Of a stretch of DNA of 64,000 nucleotides, positions 13,037 through 26,289 are shown piece after piece. The notes beneath the pieces are model-generated. The model did no database searches. It was not told the DNA's origin and saw only the letters and a list, made by a program, of their open reading frames with translations. Made by a program: the position numbers and the translations under genes. The DNA is from Rhizomys pruinosus (Eukaryota; Chordata; Mammalia; Rodentia; Spalacidae): assembly GCA_009823505.1 (NCBI GenBank), contig VZQC01008777.1:1318089-1382088 (forward strand), in the 5' to 3' direction. Positions within the stretch are counted from its first letter, which is position 1. Every line of letters begins with the position of its first letter.

Positions 13037-14190
13037 TCTTTTTTTATTTTATTTCATTTATTTGTGTTTGGCCATGCCTTTTGTTATTTCATACATCATT
13101 TCCAATTCCAGTTCAGGCATATTTTCCTTGCCCTTTCCCCACCCACCCCACCTCACCCCACTCCAAATCATGCATTCTGCCATAACTGTCCTGCATCTTT
13201 CCCACAGTTTAATTTTATTTTTTCATTTTTTAACCAGATAAGTGATAATTTATGAGTACAATAGCAATCCTTCATAGGTAAAACCTGTTTTGCAAGGCGG
13301 TTGTGCCAAACCCCACACAGTTCATGGGTCCCACCATCCAGCGGGGGGGGGGGGGCATGTTGTCAATCATGTTGAATCAATGAGTTGCAGACCAGTATTG
13401 CGTAGTTTCACACATCATCACCCACAATCGCAGCCTTTACATTCTACCACGCCCCCTTCCGCAGAGTTGGTTTCCCTAGGCTTAGAAAAGGGGCACAGGT
13501 GGATGAGAAAGCAAAACAGTCACTTTATTGGAGCTGTTGTCTTGACTCTGGTCCAATATCTGGTGTTTCCTATTCAGTGGCTGACAGTTTGTCCAGGAGA
13601 ATAACCTTTCGATCCTACTAATGAAACACAAGCAATTAGTATATAGATATTTAAACAGTACTAATTGTTAGGGTAGATTACTTTGGTATAGACAAAGATG
13701 TTTGATGGTATGGTAATATGCATGAATTACGTTTTTTCTGAAATATGACAGGTCTTACGTGGCTTATAACATCTCCTAACCTTAGAGGATTTAAGCTTGT
13801 GCAATCACGCCGATGTGTGTCATTCCTCCAAGGAGAGACCAATCGCCATTAGATTTGGGGTATACAGCATTGGCTGCCTCTGCTGCCCATATTTTCCAGC
13901 ATGGTGAGGTATAGCTGGTGATTGATGGAGGAGTCTTTCTTGACTCAAGGAGACCCATAGCTATGTGCTTTTTGGTTTAGTGGCCTTTGGTAACCACTCT
14001 CTGGTATTCCAGAGACCATCTGTAAACACTTTGCATGTGTGGTCTCAATAACATCTTTCCCATGTTAAGTCACGGTTTTGGCAGCCTGGGCCTATGTCTG
14101 CCTTCTCGTCTTGCAGGTATCCCAGTTTAGAGGCACGGAGCCCTTATACCTTTTGTGGGGGTGGATTGGATCCCCTGGCCAAAACATCAT
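13037..14190 (-). mobile_element. L1-tailed repeat, minus strand, 3' end included
   Basis: On the reverse strand it ends in an A-rich tail (13037-13060) preceded by about 150 nt that match the end of local L1 3' UTRs (cattctgccataactgtcctg-type on the + strand). The remaining 1 kb does not match the L1 ORF2 end seen elsewhere, but does match 1-590, 33614-34053, 37229-37965 and 54488-54674. No intact coding frame. Right limit approximate. Confidence 0.7.
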
Positions 14191-14301
14191 CCTTGGTAGA
14201 ATAATCCATTGCTAACACTTTTAATTTTCTATATTTTCTCCAATGTTTTTTATTCTTCTTCAACATTAGAAAATATATACAGATCCATATTAAAGCAAGT
14301 G

Positions 14302-14330
14302 ACACACACACACACACACACACCAACACA
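14302..14330. repeat. (CA)n microsatellite, copy B
   Basis: Shorter version of the array at 681-717. Confidence 0.9.
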
Positions 14331-14339
14331 AATCCACCC

Positions 14340-16370
14340 AGACAAAAAAACGAATCACCAACATCAATCATTGCATAGCACAACTGTTGGAACAAATATT
14401 CCTAGACTCTCCCTGCCTCTGCTAGCAGATATTCCTTATGTCCCCTATGACCTCACATCTATGTTGTGGGAATTAAACTAGTAAAATTACCCAGAAAAAA
14501 GTATTTCCAATGCAGTGAGTTGTAAAAACAAAAGTTAGTACGTTTAAAATTCTACTTTGTCTTAAATGTATTTGGTGCATAACTGATTCTGGATATCTAT
14601 CAAAATGTTCTAACTTAAAGCATTTATTCAGTTCATATACTTATTCACTTCTTTCTTTAACAAGCACTGACTTTGATGAGAAAATAAAATAGGTACAGTT
14701 TATCTCTCTTTCACCAATTTCATAGAATAATTACAATCATGATCCAAAAGGTAACCAGTAGTCATATTAATAAAATTCTCTCCATTATAATCTTACTGAT
14801 AGATTACCAGGAGATCTTTCTGAGAGAATTTGACCCAACAGGGACATTCACATATGACAGGGCAAATTAGATGACATTTGAAATATGAAAGGATTTAATT
14901 CTTTAAGGATGGGAATGTTAGAGATTGAACAAGATGTTCCTAAGACAAGTACCTAAGCTGAGAAAATACCTTGTATAGAGTGGCAGGGTATTTAAGGAAA
15001 TTTGAAAAATACACATGCCTTAAAATGGGGCTAGAGCCAGAGGAAAGCCCATATGACACCTTAGAGTCCCAGATGGAGACTTAACTGTGTACAGAGATTA
15101 CTTAGGAATGACTGAACAAGAAGGAGGTACATGATTAGGGGGCAGAGAACATTCTAGAAGTCAGGGTAAATGCCTGAGAAATACAAATGGGGGTTAAAAA
15201 TACCCACTTGGAAAGGTAACATAGATTTATTGGCTGGAAATAAAGTGAAGAGACAATAAATGTTGGTACACAAGACTGGGATGGGTCAGTACAAGCCAAA
15301 GTAAAGAGGACCAGGCTCATGGAGTAAGCAGTAGAGATGGGTTTTATTAAGAAATTTAAGGAGGGTATTGTAGGAGCAAGCAGGTATTCTAAAAATGACA
15401 GAGTTTAATCCACAGTGCTTTCTGACTTTTTTTATTATGACAAAACTGTTCTACAGTCTTCACAATGAAGACTATTTTCTGGTCAGTAGCTACTTGCAGG
15501 GGTAAACTTTAGAAATGTGCCTTCTATAGATCTATTTTTTTTTTCATTTTTCACATAATTGGTCATGCCTACCATTGCAGAAAGCAATGAGATCGTCTGG
15601 ATACAGTATCAATATCCTGTGGATGTGTGATGGTGGTTTGTTGTATGATCAAAGATTGCAATGAGTAAAAGCTGTTATTAAGAAAAATGAAAAATCAGAG
15701 GGGAGATTATTTAGTGTAGGAAAAGTGAATGAAGAGGGAAAAAAGGTCAAGTACATGGAGGAATCACAAGAGTGTGAAATAGAAATGTTTAACTTAAGGT
15801 TTTGGCTTGGGATTTAGAGAGACATGAACTGAATGTTCCCCAAGGAGAAAGACTTAGCTTTAATTCAGATTATTGATTGAAAAAATATATATCCAAGAAA
15901 ACTTTATTTTCTCAAGACTACTGGGGATTCTTTATATATTACTGATATTAGTTCTTGAAATCTTATTTAGGTTGGGACATAGGTGTATTCCTGTAGCCAA
16001 AAATTATGCAGTTTCACAAGAAATATAGAACTTATTATAAGTTTCTACAGTGTTTTACTAAATTGACCCTCTACTTCTCTATTTCTATTTTGCCCTTTAT
16101 GTGTCTGAAAATTTGCACGTCTTTTCTATACTTGGTTATAATAATCACTATCTATATTTTAGTACCAGTTATATCACATTGTGAAAATATGTTAATGGTT
16201 GGTGCATTTGAATTTTATTTGTGTGTTAGGGTAAGGAAAGATTTAATTTTAGCCAATCAAATCTGCCTCCCTGTGTTCAAACTTGGCTCTGTAGATAGCT
16301 CAGATCCCAGTGTGGAATGAGATGGCAAAGAAAGATCTACTGCTTTCTCTCCTCTCGTGTCTCCACTAGG
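14340..16370. other. Gabrg2: Intron 6, copy B, no recognised feature
   Basis: Same as 720-2700. The part at about 15345-16215 is full of small indels relative to copy A, while 14470-15345 matches exactly. Confidence 0.55.
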
Positions 16371-16371
16371 C

Positions 16372-16558
16372 TTTTAAAGATTTATTTAATTTTTATGAGT
16401 GTGAGTGTTTTGCTTGCCCGTATGTAAGTCCACCAATGTCATGCATGCTTGTGGAGACTAAAGAGCAGTTGATCCCTAAGACTGGAGTCACAGATAGCTG
16501 CTAGCCACCATGAATGTGCTGCCCAAGCCTAACAATGAGCCATCTCTTCAGTCCCTGG
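16372..16558 (-). mobile_element. Old B2/B3-type SINE (copy B)
   Basis: Counterpart of 2706-2892 with several indels. Confidence 0.75.
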
Positions 16559-17954
16559 CAACCTGACTTTTGGGGAGATAATGACATTCTTCCCACCAAA
16601 CCCATTTAATTTAGACTCATTTGTAAAACCGTGCAGTCTTAGTCTATAATAACCAATTTAGTGCCTTTTGCTTCTTTTCAGATTAGTGATGAAAAATATA
16701 TTTGATTCAAATAGAGAGCTAGAGAAAGGATTGTATCATAAAATACTATTTATTACTTCATATTTAACTTGGGAGAATATGCTCTGTTTGACTATACATA
16801 AGTAGAGGAAGAATCATAAACGAATAGGTGAAGATAATTTGAAGCCTAGTTTTTCTTTTCACCATCATAACAATTATTTAGGACATTAGGATATAACACA
16901 TTCAAACCATTCAACCCAGTTCTTATACATATGAAACCCTCATTACTGAACTTGAAAGTAACCTATTTTATTAATTACTTCAGAGTCTCTGTAGAAATAA
17001 AGAATTCTCTTCCATGAAACTATGAAGATTTTAAGAGAAGATAGTTTAATATATAAGAGGGTAAAATACCTACTAGCTATTAAATTCCAGTGCTGTTATA
17101 TGATTTTTTATCATGATAAACAGTAATTAGAGCCTATTTTTCACTGACATAAGTATTTGTATCCTCAAAAAGTATACAAAGCTTAAAAAATGAAGAAACA
17201 GGATGAATATTTAGTTTATCAGTTCAAATTACATGTCTCATGTGCTTCATTACATTCTGTGTCTCTCCTTAATATGTATGAGCTGTTATAACTGATTTGT
17301 TAAATGTTACGAACTTAAATATTATATAGTAGGATAAATCAATGGAATAGATAAATTTGAAGCGTCTGAAATAACTATCTTTGACTTGTTTGGCATTTTA
17401 ACTTTTGGGGCTTGGGAATCACTGACGAGACACTTTAAGGGGATTTGATTTCACAGGCTTCTCAGCATAAGAGTTTTTAAGCATATAAAATGTGATATGG
17501 CCCTGGCGATAAGACAGACATCAGGCTGTGGCTGTGAAGCTACTTTGCTTTTTAAATGGCTTATCCCCAAGTTTGAATCTATAATCCATTGGCAGAAAAG
17601 CTTTAGGATTTTCAGGCAAAGATGGAAGGTGCTCAGAAGCTAATACCTTATAATAGAGATGGATAGATAAGTAGACTACAAGAGTTTAGACCCCAAACTA
17701 ATGGGAAATGGAGAATCAAGTCCAGATAATATTCTTGTTAATGTTGGACAAAATTAAAAGTCGGCTTTTAAAGAGTCAAATAATTAATGTGAAAATGCAG
17801 GCAATCATTTCTTTGTATGATAAGAAAGAAGTTACTAGAATTGTAAAGCTTTACTAAAATTATTAACAATTTTTAAATTCAGTTTAAAAGACTGGTTTAA
17901 ATGTGTAGAAAGCTCAAGGATATGAAAAGATGGGAGAAAAAGTACCCTTGATGC

Positions 17955-18090
17955 TATGCTTTTTCTTTTTGAGACAAGGAACATCCCTATAGCAGCATCA
18001 GGACTGGACTTCCTCTGTCAATCAGGCTGGTCTTTATCTCATAGATATTTCACCATGCTTTTTGCATTCATATTGCTGGGGATTAAAGGA
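17955..18090 (-). mobile_element. Degenerate B1 SINE (copy B)
   Basis: Counterpart of 4285-4425 with indels. Confidence 0.7.
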
Positions 18091-19199
18091 ATGTTATTTT
18101 TTAAGGAGAAAAACTCTCTTTTAATTTCTTGTATCTTTTATATATATGGTAAAAATGTTTGCATTTGTCCCAGGTAATTTGACCAGGAAATGAAAAAGAA
18201 AAGAAAAGTGTTGGTCTATTATTTAATGAAATTAGGTGACAAAAGATTGAGAATAAAGAAAGTTATACAATATTATTGACTTAAAAGAGCTTTTATAATC
18301 AGATAAATTAACAAGAGAGATACAGAATCAAAGAATTAGTTCAAAACTAGTTATCAGTAATGAAAAATTTTCTACCTTTCAGGTTGTGTGCATAATTGCT
18401 AAACAACTTAAACAACTTCTACACACTAGTATCTGTGTGGGTGCTGGTGTCAAATTGAGAGTCAAAGTTTGTAAAGGAACCAAACTGTAGCCATAAGAGT
18501 TATCCATAATCTTAATGAAGAGAATTGCTGAGTTAGACATGGAGATTTTGGGGGGACTTTTTTTCATTTCTCAAAAATTTTCTAGGGAAAGGACTAATAT
18601 TCCAGCAGCTTATATGTGTGTGGTATAAATCACAGGAGTGCCAAAGAGACCGATGGAGTCGTAACACCCTGCTGTCAGCCTCTGTGTGAGGCTTCTTATC
18701 TTATTGGAGTGTCTTATTTTCAGATCAGACTGAATGAGCATATGTGAAAAAAAATCAGGCACAAAGCCAAATAATTCAGGTGAAATGTATGATTGCAATT
18801 TAATTATGTATACATGTTAGAAAAAATACAATATCCCATTAATAGACAAATATTTGAAAACATAGCCCTCTGATTTAAATCTCTCACTGTGATGTAGAGA
18901 TGTATTTGAATTAATTTTAATTTTTAAAGTATAAAAGCAATATACTCGTAAAAAAAAAAAAAGAAAGACTCAAATTCACTTACTAAAAAAAAAAAAAAAA
19001 TTAAAATGCTTTATATTATTAGAATGGCATAACATGAGGTAGGTTTAAAAGCAATATGTGCATAATTGCTTTACGAATTGAGGAACTTTAGATTGATTTA
19101 CTGTATATTGTTCACATGATATGTAAATGACTATATTTATTATATCTAATTCCTTGGAGTTTTTAGTAGCATATTCTCTGGTTTTCTTACGTAAATTAT

Positions 19200-19340
19200 T
19201 TTGAGACAGGGTTTCCTACAGAAGCATAGATTGGGTTGGAATGTACACAGTTTAGGCTGCCAGCCTGGCCTTGAAACTCATGGGAGTCCTCCTACCCCTC
19301 ATTCTTGGATTATAGGCATGTGCCATAATATCCAGATCAT
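19200..19340 (-). mobile_element. B1 SINE (copy B)
   Basis: Counterpart of 5512-5652. Confidence 0.85.
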
Positions 19341-20425
19341 AACTCATTTTTAAAAAAATAACACCAAATTATTGTAATAACCTTATAAATACAAAAAAAC
19401 CCACTTAGCTAACTAGATTAAGGTAACCACTTAAACACACACTTTCTGATTCCCAGAGTATGCATTTAAATGAATATTTTAGTAGTTAGAATGGCCATTC
19501 TGAAGATATTGAGATACGTGTAGGGTTTTACGCTTTCAGTATCAATCACATTTTTATTCACTCATCTACCACACAAAAGAACAAAACTATGGTAGAGTTG
19601 AAACTACAAGAAAAGAAGAGCTTAATATCCTCTTTCATGATACCTGTGTTTTTTACCTGCATTCTGTTCTTATTTGTCATTTAATATTACCAATTATCGG
19701 TCTCATTCTAAATGCTATACTAAATCCACACACATTTAATAAAATACTTTATAATATACTTATTGGACTTATAATTGATTTAAATTTCATAAACGAGCCC
19801 ATTAATTTGTTCCTTTTTCCAAGAAATATAACTGAATACCAATTTCCACCAAAGCAGCCTACTACCTACTGACCACGTGATGGTGAGGGCCCACAGGAAC
19901 TGTTCTTGGATTCATGGCGGTGAGATCCAATAGGACAGATATAAAGATCAACACACAAAAGTTTGATATTTTCAATTTGAAGTAATTAATGTGAAACTGA
20001 TAAATGGTTCAGTTGAAGCTTGAGAGAATGTCTTATGATGGGAAATAGCTATAAAATGTGAGTAAAATACTCTTATGCATTTGAAGCATCAAGATATGTT
20101 CAAGTGGTCTACATAGTTAGAATAGGAGAAAATCGTTATAAAACGTGGAATATATTACAGACAGCATAGGCTTAGTTCATTAATTAATTCTCTACCCATA
20201 CCAAATAAAACATTATATATTGTTGTATAGTATGAGTATAAGACATGATCAAGAATCATCAGAACGAAGTATGTGATTAAGATTCTCAAAAGTACCTTAT
20301 CCTTTGGTATTGCCATTGATACTAGAAATTTAGGACTTAGTTTAGGCTGGCTGTGGCATTTAGATTCCTGTTTATGTTTTTAACCAAAGTGTTAGAAATG
20401 AGTTTTCGACTTAGCTCGCCTGTGA

Positions 20426-20764
<339 letters not shown>

Positions 20765-20840
20765 TAATACAATCAAGTTTTAGTTTCCTATGTAAATTTC
20801 TCTGAATTCATTCATCAATTAAGTGGAAATTTACTTTTTA

Positions 20841-21246
20841 TGAGTGTGCTGGATAACTTTAGTGTCAACTTGACCACGTGGGTTGGGGAGCCTCAATTGG
20901 GGAATTGGCTCCATTGGATTGGCCTGTGGCCACATCTGTGGAGTATTGTCTTGATTGTCAAGCATGTGGGAGGGCCCAGCCCACAAGTGAGTGGTGCCAC
21001 CCTGGGCAAGTTTATTGTGTACTGTATAAGAAAGCCGGCTGGCCTGGGCCAGGGGAGCAAGCCATGAACAGCATTCCTCCATGGCCTGTGCTTTAGCTCC
21101 TGCCTCCAGGTTCCTTCCCTGAGGTCCTGCCTGGGCTCCCTAAGTGATGATCTGTGACCCAGGAGATGTAAGCTGAAAAACCCTTTCCTCCCAAAGTTGG
21201 TTCAGTCAGAGTGTTTTGTCACAGTGATGGAAGACAAACTAGAACA
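20841..21246 (+). mobile_element. Rodent interspersed repeat (URR1-like), copy B
   Basis: Counterpart of 7155-7563, with many single-base indels. Confidence 0.6.
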
Positions 21247-22068
21247 ATGAAGTTTTTAAAAGTATTTTTTTATTTTTTTAATATAATAATTATCTTCCCC
21301 CATATATGGTAAATTACAATGTGTGAATGCAAGTGGTAGGTCAATTCTAGAGCCCATTAAGAAGATTCACATTACAATAGCACAGTTGCTTTCAGATACA
21401 ATAATGAAATATGGTAATAAAGTTGCTCCAGTTTGCCTGCCAACTGGGGATTTGTTGTTACCATCTACAAATCGAGGGAAACCATTCACCTTTTTATTTC
21501 TGGGACTGTATTACTTTCACTTAGGCATAATGGCTTTGAACCCATCCATCTATTTCCTTGCACAACTTCATGCATGTCACCCTACACCAAGAACTCCAGG
21601 GAATGGCACCACATTGGGTTACCTCAGATCAGCTGAGGGGCATTGGGTCGGTTCCAGCTCTTTGCTATGTGAACAGAGTTGCAATAAACAGTGCTCATGA
21701 TATCTCTGATAGGAGAATTGGTCATAAACCAGGAGTGATATGTGCTGGGTCGGTGGTAGCTCATTTTGAGTCTTTTAAGGGGTTCTCCACACTGCTTTCC
21801 ACAGTAGTTGTACCAAAATTTACACATTCCCACCAGAGTGAATACATTCCCACCGAGCAGTGGATGAGTGTTCCCCTTTCCCACAACTCTCCGCAGTTGG
21901 TGTCTTTGTTTTCTTGATCTTGGCTAGTCTTTGGAGTGAGATGTTACCTTAGTGTGGTTTTAAATTTGCATTTTCTTAACTATTAATGATGTTAAACACT
22001 TTTAAATGTTTCTCAGCCATCTTCTTTTCTTTTTTACTGGTGAAGTCTCTGTTCATCTCTTCACTCCA

Positions 22069-22074
<6 letters not shown>

Positions 22075-22109
<35 letters not shown>

Positions 22110-22250
22110 TCTTTTGAGACAGGGTCTCCTGTAGCCCCAGCTGTCCTGGAACTCACTCTGTAGACCAGGCTGGCCTTGAACTCACAAAGATCCTCCTGCC
22201 TCTGCCTCCCAAGTGCTAGGATTAAAGGCATGTGCCACCACGCCCACCCT
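22075..22250 (-). mobile_element. B1 SINE inserted in L1-C with target-site duplication
   Basis: Poly-T then gagacagggtctcctgtagcc ... ggattaaaggcatgtgccacc. It is flanked by actccatctttt at 22063-22074 and 22251-22262. Absent from the L1 at the corresponding place in copy A (near 8390). Confidence 0.95.
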
Positions 22251-22647
22251 ACTCCATCTTTTGATTAGGTCATTTGTTTTCTTTGTTTTTTTTAAGTAGG
22301 TTATATATTCTTGACATTAAAGCTCTGTTGGATGTATCAGTGGTGAAGGTTTCCTCCCACTCTGTGGGTTTTCTTTTCACTTCTTTGATTATTTCTTTAG
22401 ATTTACAAAAACTTTTGAGTTTGATGAGGTCCCACTTGTCAGCTGTTGTCCTTTTTCCTGTGGAGCTGCTGTTTGGTTTAGAAAATCTTTTCCTATGCCT
22501 GTCTTGTAGGTGGCTGCCAGCATTTTCTTCTATCACCTTCAGGGTTTCAGGTTCAGATCTTTGATCCACTTGGAGTTTATTTTTGTACAGGCAAGAGTTA
22601 GGAGGTTAATTTTGTCTCTACCAATGGTAATCCAATTTTGCCAGCAC

Positions 22648-22648
22648 N
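22648..22648. other. Single ambiguous base (N)
   Basis: One N in the L1 ORF2 region, marking uncertain consensus. Confidence 0.99.
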
Positions 22649-23082
22649 ATTTGCTGAAGATGCTATCTTTCCTCCATTGAGCTTTTTTGGCCCCTTTGTC
22701 AAATATGAGGTGGCTGAAGTTACATGAGCTCAAGTTTTGATCTTCAATTTTACTCCATTGGTCAATGTTTTTTATTTATTTATTTATTTTTTATTTATTT
22801 ATTTTTTTGCCATACCAGGCTGTCTTTATGACTATAGCCCTGTAATATAGCTTGAAGTCTGGTAAAGTAATCCCCCTTGTATTGCACTTTTCACTCAGGG
22901 TTGCTTTAGCCATTCAGGGTCTTTTGTTTTTCCATATGAATTTAAGGAAATTTTTTCAAGTCTGTGAAAAAGCTCATGGGTATTTTGATTGGGATTACAT
23001 TGAATCTGTATATTAATTTGTGTAGAATGGACATTTTTACTATATTAATTTTTCCAATCCATGAGCATGGGAGGTCTTTCCA

Positions 23083-24058
23083 TCTTTTTTTTCACAATAT
23101 TTATTAATAGATACAAGTATACAAAATCAGGGCATGAACATGATTTAATAGATTAAAGACTTAATTTCAATACTATAATAAAGAAACAATTCAAATTCTC
23201 ACCATTTGCTTCACACCCACAAAAAAAAAACCTGAAGATCTTATACTGACAAAAGGAATACAGAATACATGGAAGATATTTTTAAAATAATGATATATTT
23301 TAATAGATTTTTGTTCTTTCATTATTGCATTATTTTGTAAGAAAAATAACATGAAGAGAATAAAAATGCCCCTCTATAATTTAGCAAATGAGAGTTTACC
23401 TCTAATATATACCAAAAAAGTAACAGTATAGCACAGAGTAAATCAGTAGTCATCTAAAGAAAAGACTTAAAATAATTACATAAGTAAAAAGAAAAATGCT
23501 TTCTATCCCTCAAAATTCTATATTTAGTTAATACACAATATTTTCTTTCTTTTTTTTTTCTCTTTTTGAGACAGGATCTCCCTGTAGCCCCAGATATCCT
23601 GGAACTCACTGTGTAGACCAGGCTGGCCTTGAACTTAGAGTGAGTTCTGCCTCCTGAGTGCTGGGATTAAAGGCGTGTGTCACCATGCCTGGCCACAATA
23701 TTTTCATTTAACTGCCTAAGAATATGGAAGTAGAGTATATTTTATCATGGATCATAATTAGAGAATATAATTTTGCCTTTTTTCTTCTTTTTTCTTTTTT
23801 TTTATTGATGTTTTGTGTATTTCATACATCATTTCTCAATTCAGTTCGGGCGTTTTCCCCTTTCCCTTCCCCCACCCCACCCCACCCCAGACCATGCATT
23901 CTACCATAACTGTCCTGTATCTTTCTCTCAGTCGTTTTTTTATGTTTAGGAATTCACATTTTCCTCCACTAATTTTATATTACTCTAAAATACAGATAAA
24001 TATTCTTCACCCATATACAGTAATTACAGAGTCTGTGAATAATTAGTGGATCATCAAT
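23083..24058 (-). mobile_element. 5'-truncated L1 3' end with about 700 nt of extra 3' sequence (possible 3' transduction)
   Basis: On the minus strand: L1 3' UTR (24058 to about 23800), an internal A-rich tract (about 23775-23805), non-L1 sequence, then an AATAAA (reverse complement of tttatt near 23096) about 12 nt before a terminal A8 (23083-23090). It sits inside L1-C, which resumes at about 24059. A B1 was inserted later (23546-23693). No clear target-site duplication; a little of the host L1 is missing. Confidence 0.6.
23546..23693 (-). mobile_element. B1 SINE with target-site duplication
   Basis: gagacaggatctccctgtagcc ... gggattaaaggcgtgtgtcacc, flanked by cacaatattttc at 23534-23545 and 23694-23705. 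Confidence 0.95.
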
Positions 24059-25221
24059 CTCTTTCTTCAGGCTTTTAAAATTTTTGTTGTAGACGTCTTT
24101 GTTGTCTTTGGTTAGGTTTAGTCCCAGGTATTTTATTGAGGTTATTGTGATTGGGAAAGTCTCCTTATAGTCCTTCTCCAGTTGCTTATTGTTGATGTAA
24201 AGAAAGGCTACTTAGTTTTCTAGGTTTATTTTGAATCCTGCCACTTTACCGAAACTTTTAATCATCTAGAAGTTTTCTGGTGGAATTTTTAGCATTCCTT
24301 AGGTAAACTATCATATCATCTGCAAAAAGGGATAATTTTACTTCCTCTTTTCCAATTTGTACTCCTTTAATTTTGCTTTCTCGCCTTATTGCCCTAGTGA
24401 GCATTTCAAGCACTATATTGAAGAGGAATGGCGATAGTGGACAGTCTTGCAGTGTTTCTGCCTTTAAGGGGAATGCTTCCAACTTTTCTCCATTTAGGAT
24501 GATGTTGGCTGTGGGTTTTTTGTATAGGGCTTTGATTACATTGAGGAATGATCCCTTCAGTCCAATTCCCTCTAGTAATTTAAACATGAAGGGATACTCA
24601 ATTTTCTTGAAAGCTTTTTCTGCATCGATTCAGATGATCCGAGTAGTTTTTGTCTTTTAGTCTGTTTGTGTGTTTTATGATATTTATTGATTCACGTCTG
24701 TTGAACCATCCCTGCATCTGTGGTATGAATCCAAGTTGGCAATGATGGATGATCTTTTTGATGTGGGTCTGTGTGCGATTTGCAAGTATTTTGTTTAGAA
24801 TTTTTGCATCTGTGTTCATTAATGAGATGGGTGAATAGTTTTCTTTCTTGTGTCTTTGCTTGGTTTTGGTATTAGAGTGATTCTGGCTTCATAGAAGGAA
24901 TTTGGGATATTCCCCTCTGTTTGTATCCTTCTGAAATGTTTGAGTAATAATGGTTGTAAGACCTCTTTAAATATTTTATAGATTTCTCCTGTAAAACTGG
25001 CCCTAGCCTTTTTTTTTTTTTTTTTTTTAGGTTGGGAGGCTTTTTATTACATCTTCAATTTCCTCAAATATTATGGGTCTGTTTAAGCTGTCAGTCTCTG
25101 CTTGGTTAAGCTTTGGTGAATCACAGGATTTCAGATATTGATCCATTTCTCATAGGTTTTCCAGTTTAGTAGAGTATAGGTTTTTGAAGTATTATAGTAT
25201 GATTGTCTAGATCTTTTCTTT

Positions 25222-26055
25222 TTTTAATATTTTTTAAATTTTATTTATATTTTTATTTTTATTTTTTTAATTTTATTTATTTATTTTCTTTTTTTTCTGG
25301 GATACCATTTATTTTTAAGATTATTATTTTAAATGCAATAAAAATATTCAAAATGTGAAATGAATACACAGTTTTGCTCTTCTGAAACCTATGCCTCCCA
25401 CAAAAGTATCTTTTTGGAATCAATCCTCAAGACTAGTTGGGAGCAATATTAAGGACAATTTTAAATAATACATTTATTTTCTATTTACTTCATCCATAGT
25501 ATTAAAGCAGGTTTTATAAGTTTTTGCTTCATTTACTAGGTTTAACATAAGTAGTAGGGTCAAAGCTGCTGATGATTATTCAGTCATGTTGAGCTTCACA
25601 GATAATGGTTTTCTGCTGACATATAGATCAAGAACAGTTTTTGTAAAACCTGGCTGTCACCTGGAAGCTTTATAGAAATGTCAGTTGCCAAGCCCTTACT
25701 TTTTCAATGTCTGTGAGTGTCAGTGCAGCAGGCTGGTATAGCACCATTGTTTATTGTGTTCCGGAGCTATTGGGTACAGGAATGGTTGTTGTCTGGTTCT
25801 GTGTACTATTTCTTTGTTTTTATTTATTTATTTTCTATGTGTATGAATGCACCGTCTGTATGTAGGTTTGTGCACCCGTGTCGTGCAATGCCGCGGAGGT
25901 CAGATGAGGGTGTCGAATTCCCCTGGAACTGGAGTTCTCCTGGAATTGGAGTTACAGACGGTTCTCAGCCGCCATGTGGGTGCTGGGGATCGAACCTGGG
26001 TCCTCTGCAAGAGCAGTCGACACTCTTAACCACTAGGCCACCTCTCCAGCCCCTG
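25222..26055 (-). mobile_element. Processed retrocopy with a SINE at its 5' end
   Basis: An 834-nt insertion in L1-C flanked by gatcttttcttt (25210-25221 and 26056-26067). On the minus strand it starts with a B2/B3-type SINE (26054-25815), continues with about 500 nt that I do not recognise, and ends with an aataaa about 13 nt before a long A-rich tail (25222-25300). These are hallmarks of L1-mediated retrotransposition of a polyadenylated RNA. No protein-coding similarity was recognised. Confidence 0.7.
25815..26054 (-). mobile_element. B2/B3-type tRNA-derived SINE
   Basis: Reverse complement starts ggggctggagaggtggcc, has the pol III B box ggttcgatccc, and ends in aaataaataaataaa. It lies at the 5' end of the retrocopy. 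Confidence 0.9.
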
Positions 26056-26289
26056 GATCTTTTCTTTATCTGATGTTTCCCTTTTCATCACAAATGCTAT
26101 TGATTTGGAGCTGCTCTTTCTTTCTTTCTTTTTTCTTTTTCCGTTCACTGTTTATTTTGTTTATCTTTTCAAAGAACCAACTTTGGATTCATTAATTTTT
26201 TGTATTGTTTTCTTTGTTTCTATTTCGTTGATTTCTGTTCTGATTTTTATTATTTCTTCCTGTCTGTTGGGTTTAGGGTTCAGTTTATG

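Larger units (their letters stand above)
21247..26283 (-). mobile_element. Antisense L1 (L1-C) interrupted by several insertions
   Basis: Reading the minus strand 5' to 3': truncated start near 26.28 kb, reverse transcriptase region with FADD motif (minus frame within 24258-24587), ORF2 C-terminus and 3' UTR to 21247. The L1 pieces are 26056-26283, 24059-25221, 22251-23082 and 21247-22074. Insertions between them are a retrocopy (25222-26055), an L1 fragment with extra 3' sequence (23083-24058) and a B1 (22075-22250). Many frameshifts; it cannot be active. Antisense to Gabrg2, as most intronic L1s are. Confidence 0.9.

Noticed and set aside
22063..22262. B1 present in copy B but not copy A as an allelic SINE polymorphism
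   Set aside because: Copy A has already switched to a different L1 at that point, so the empty site there is not the allelic site.
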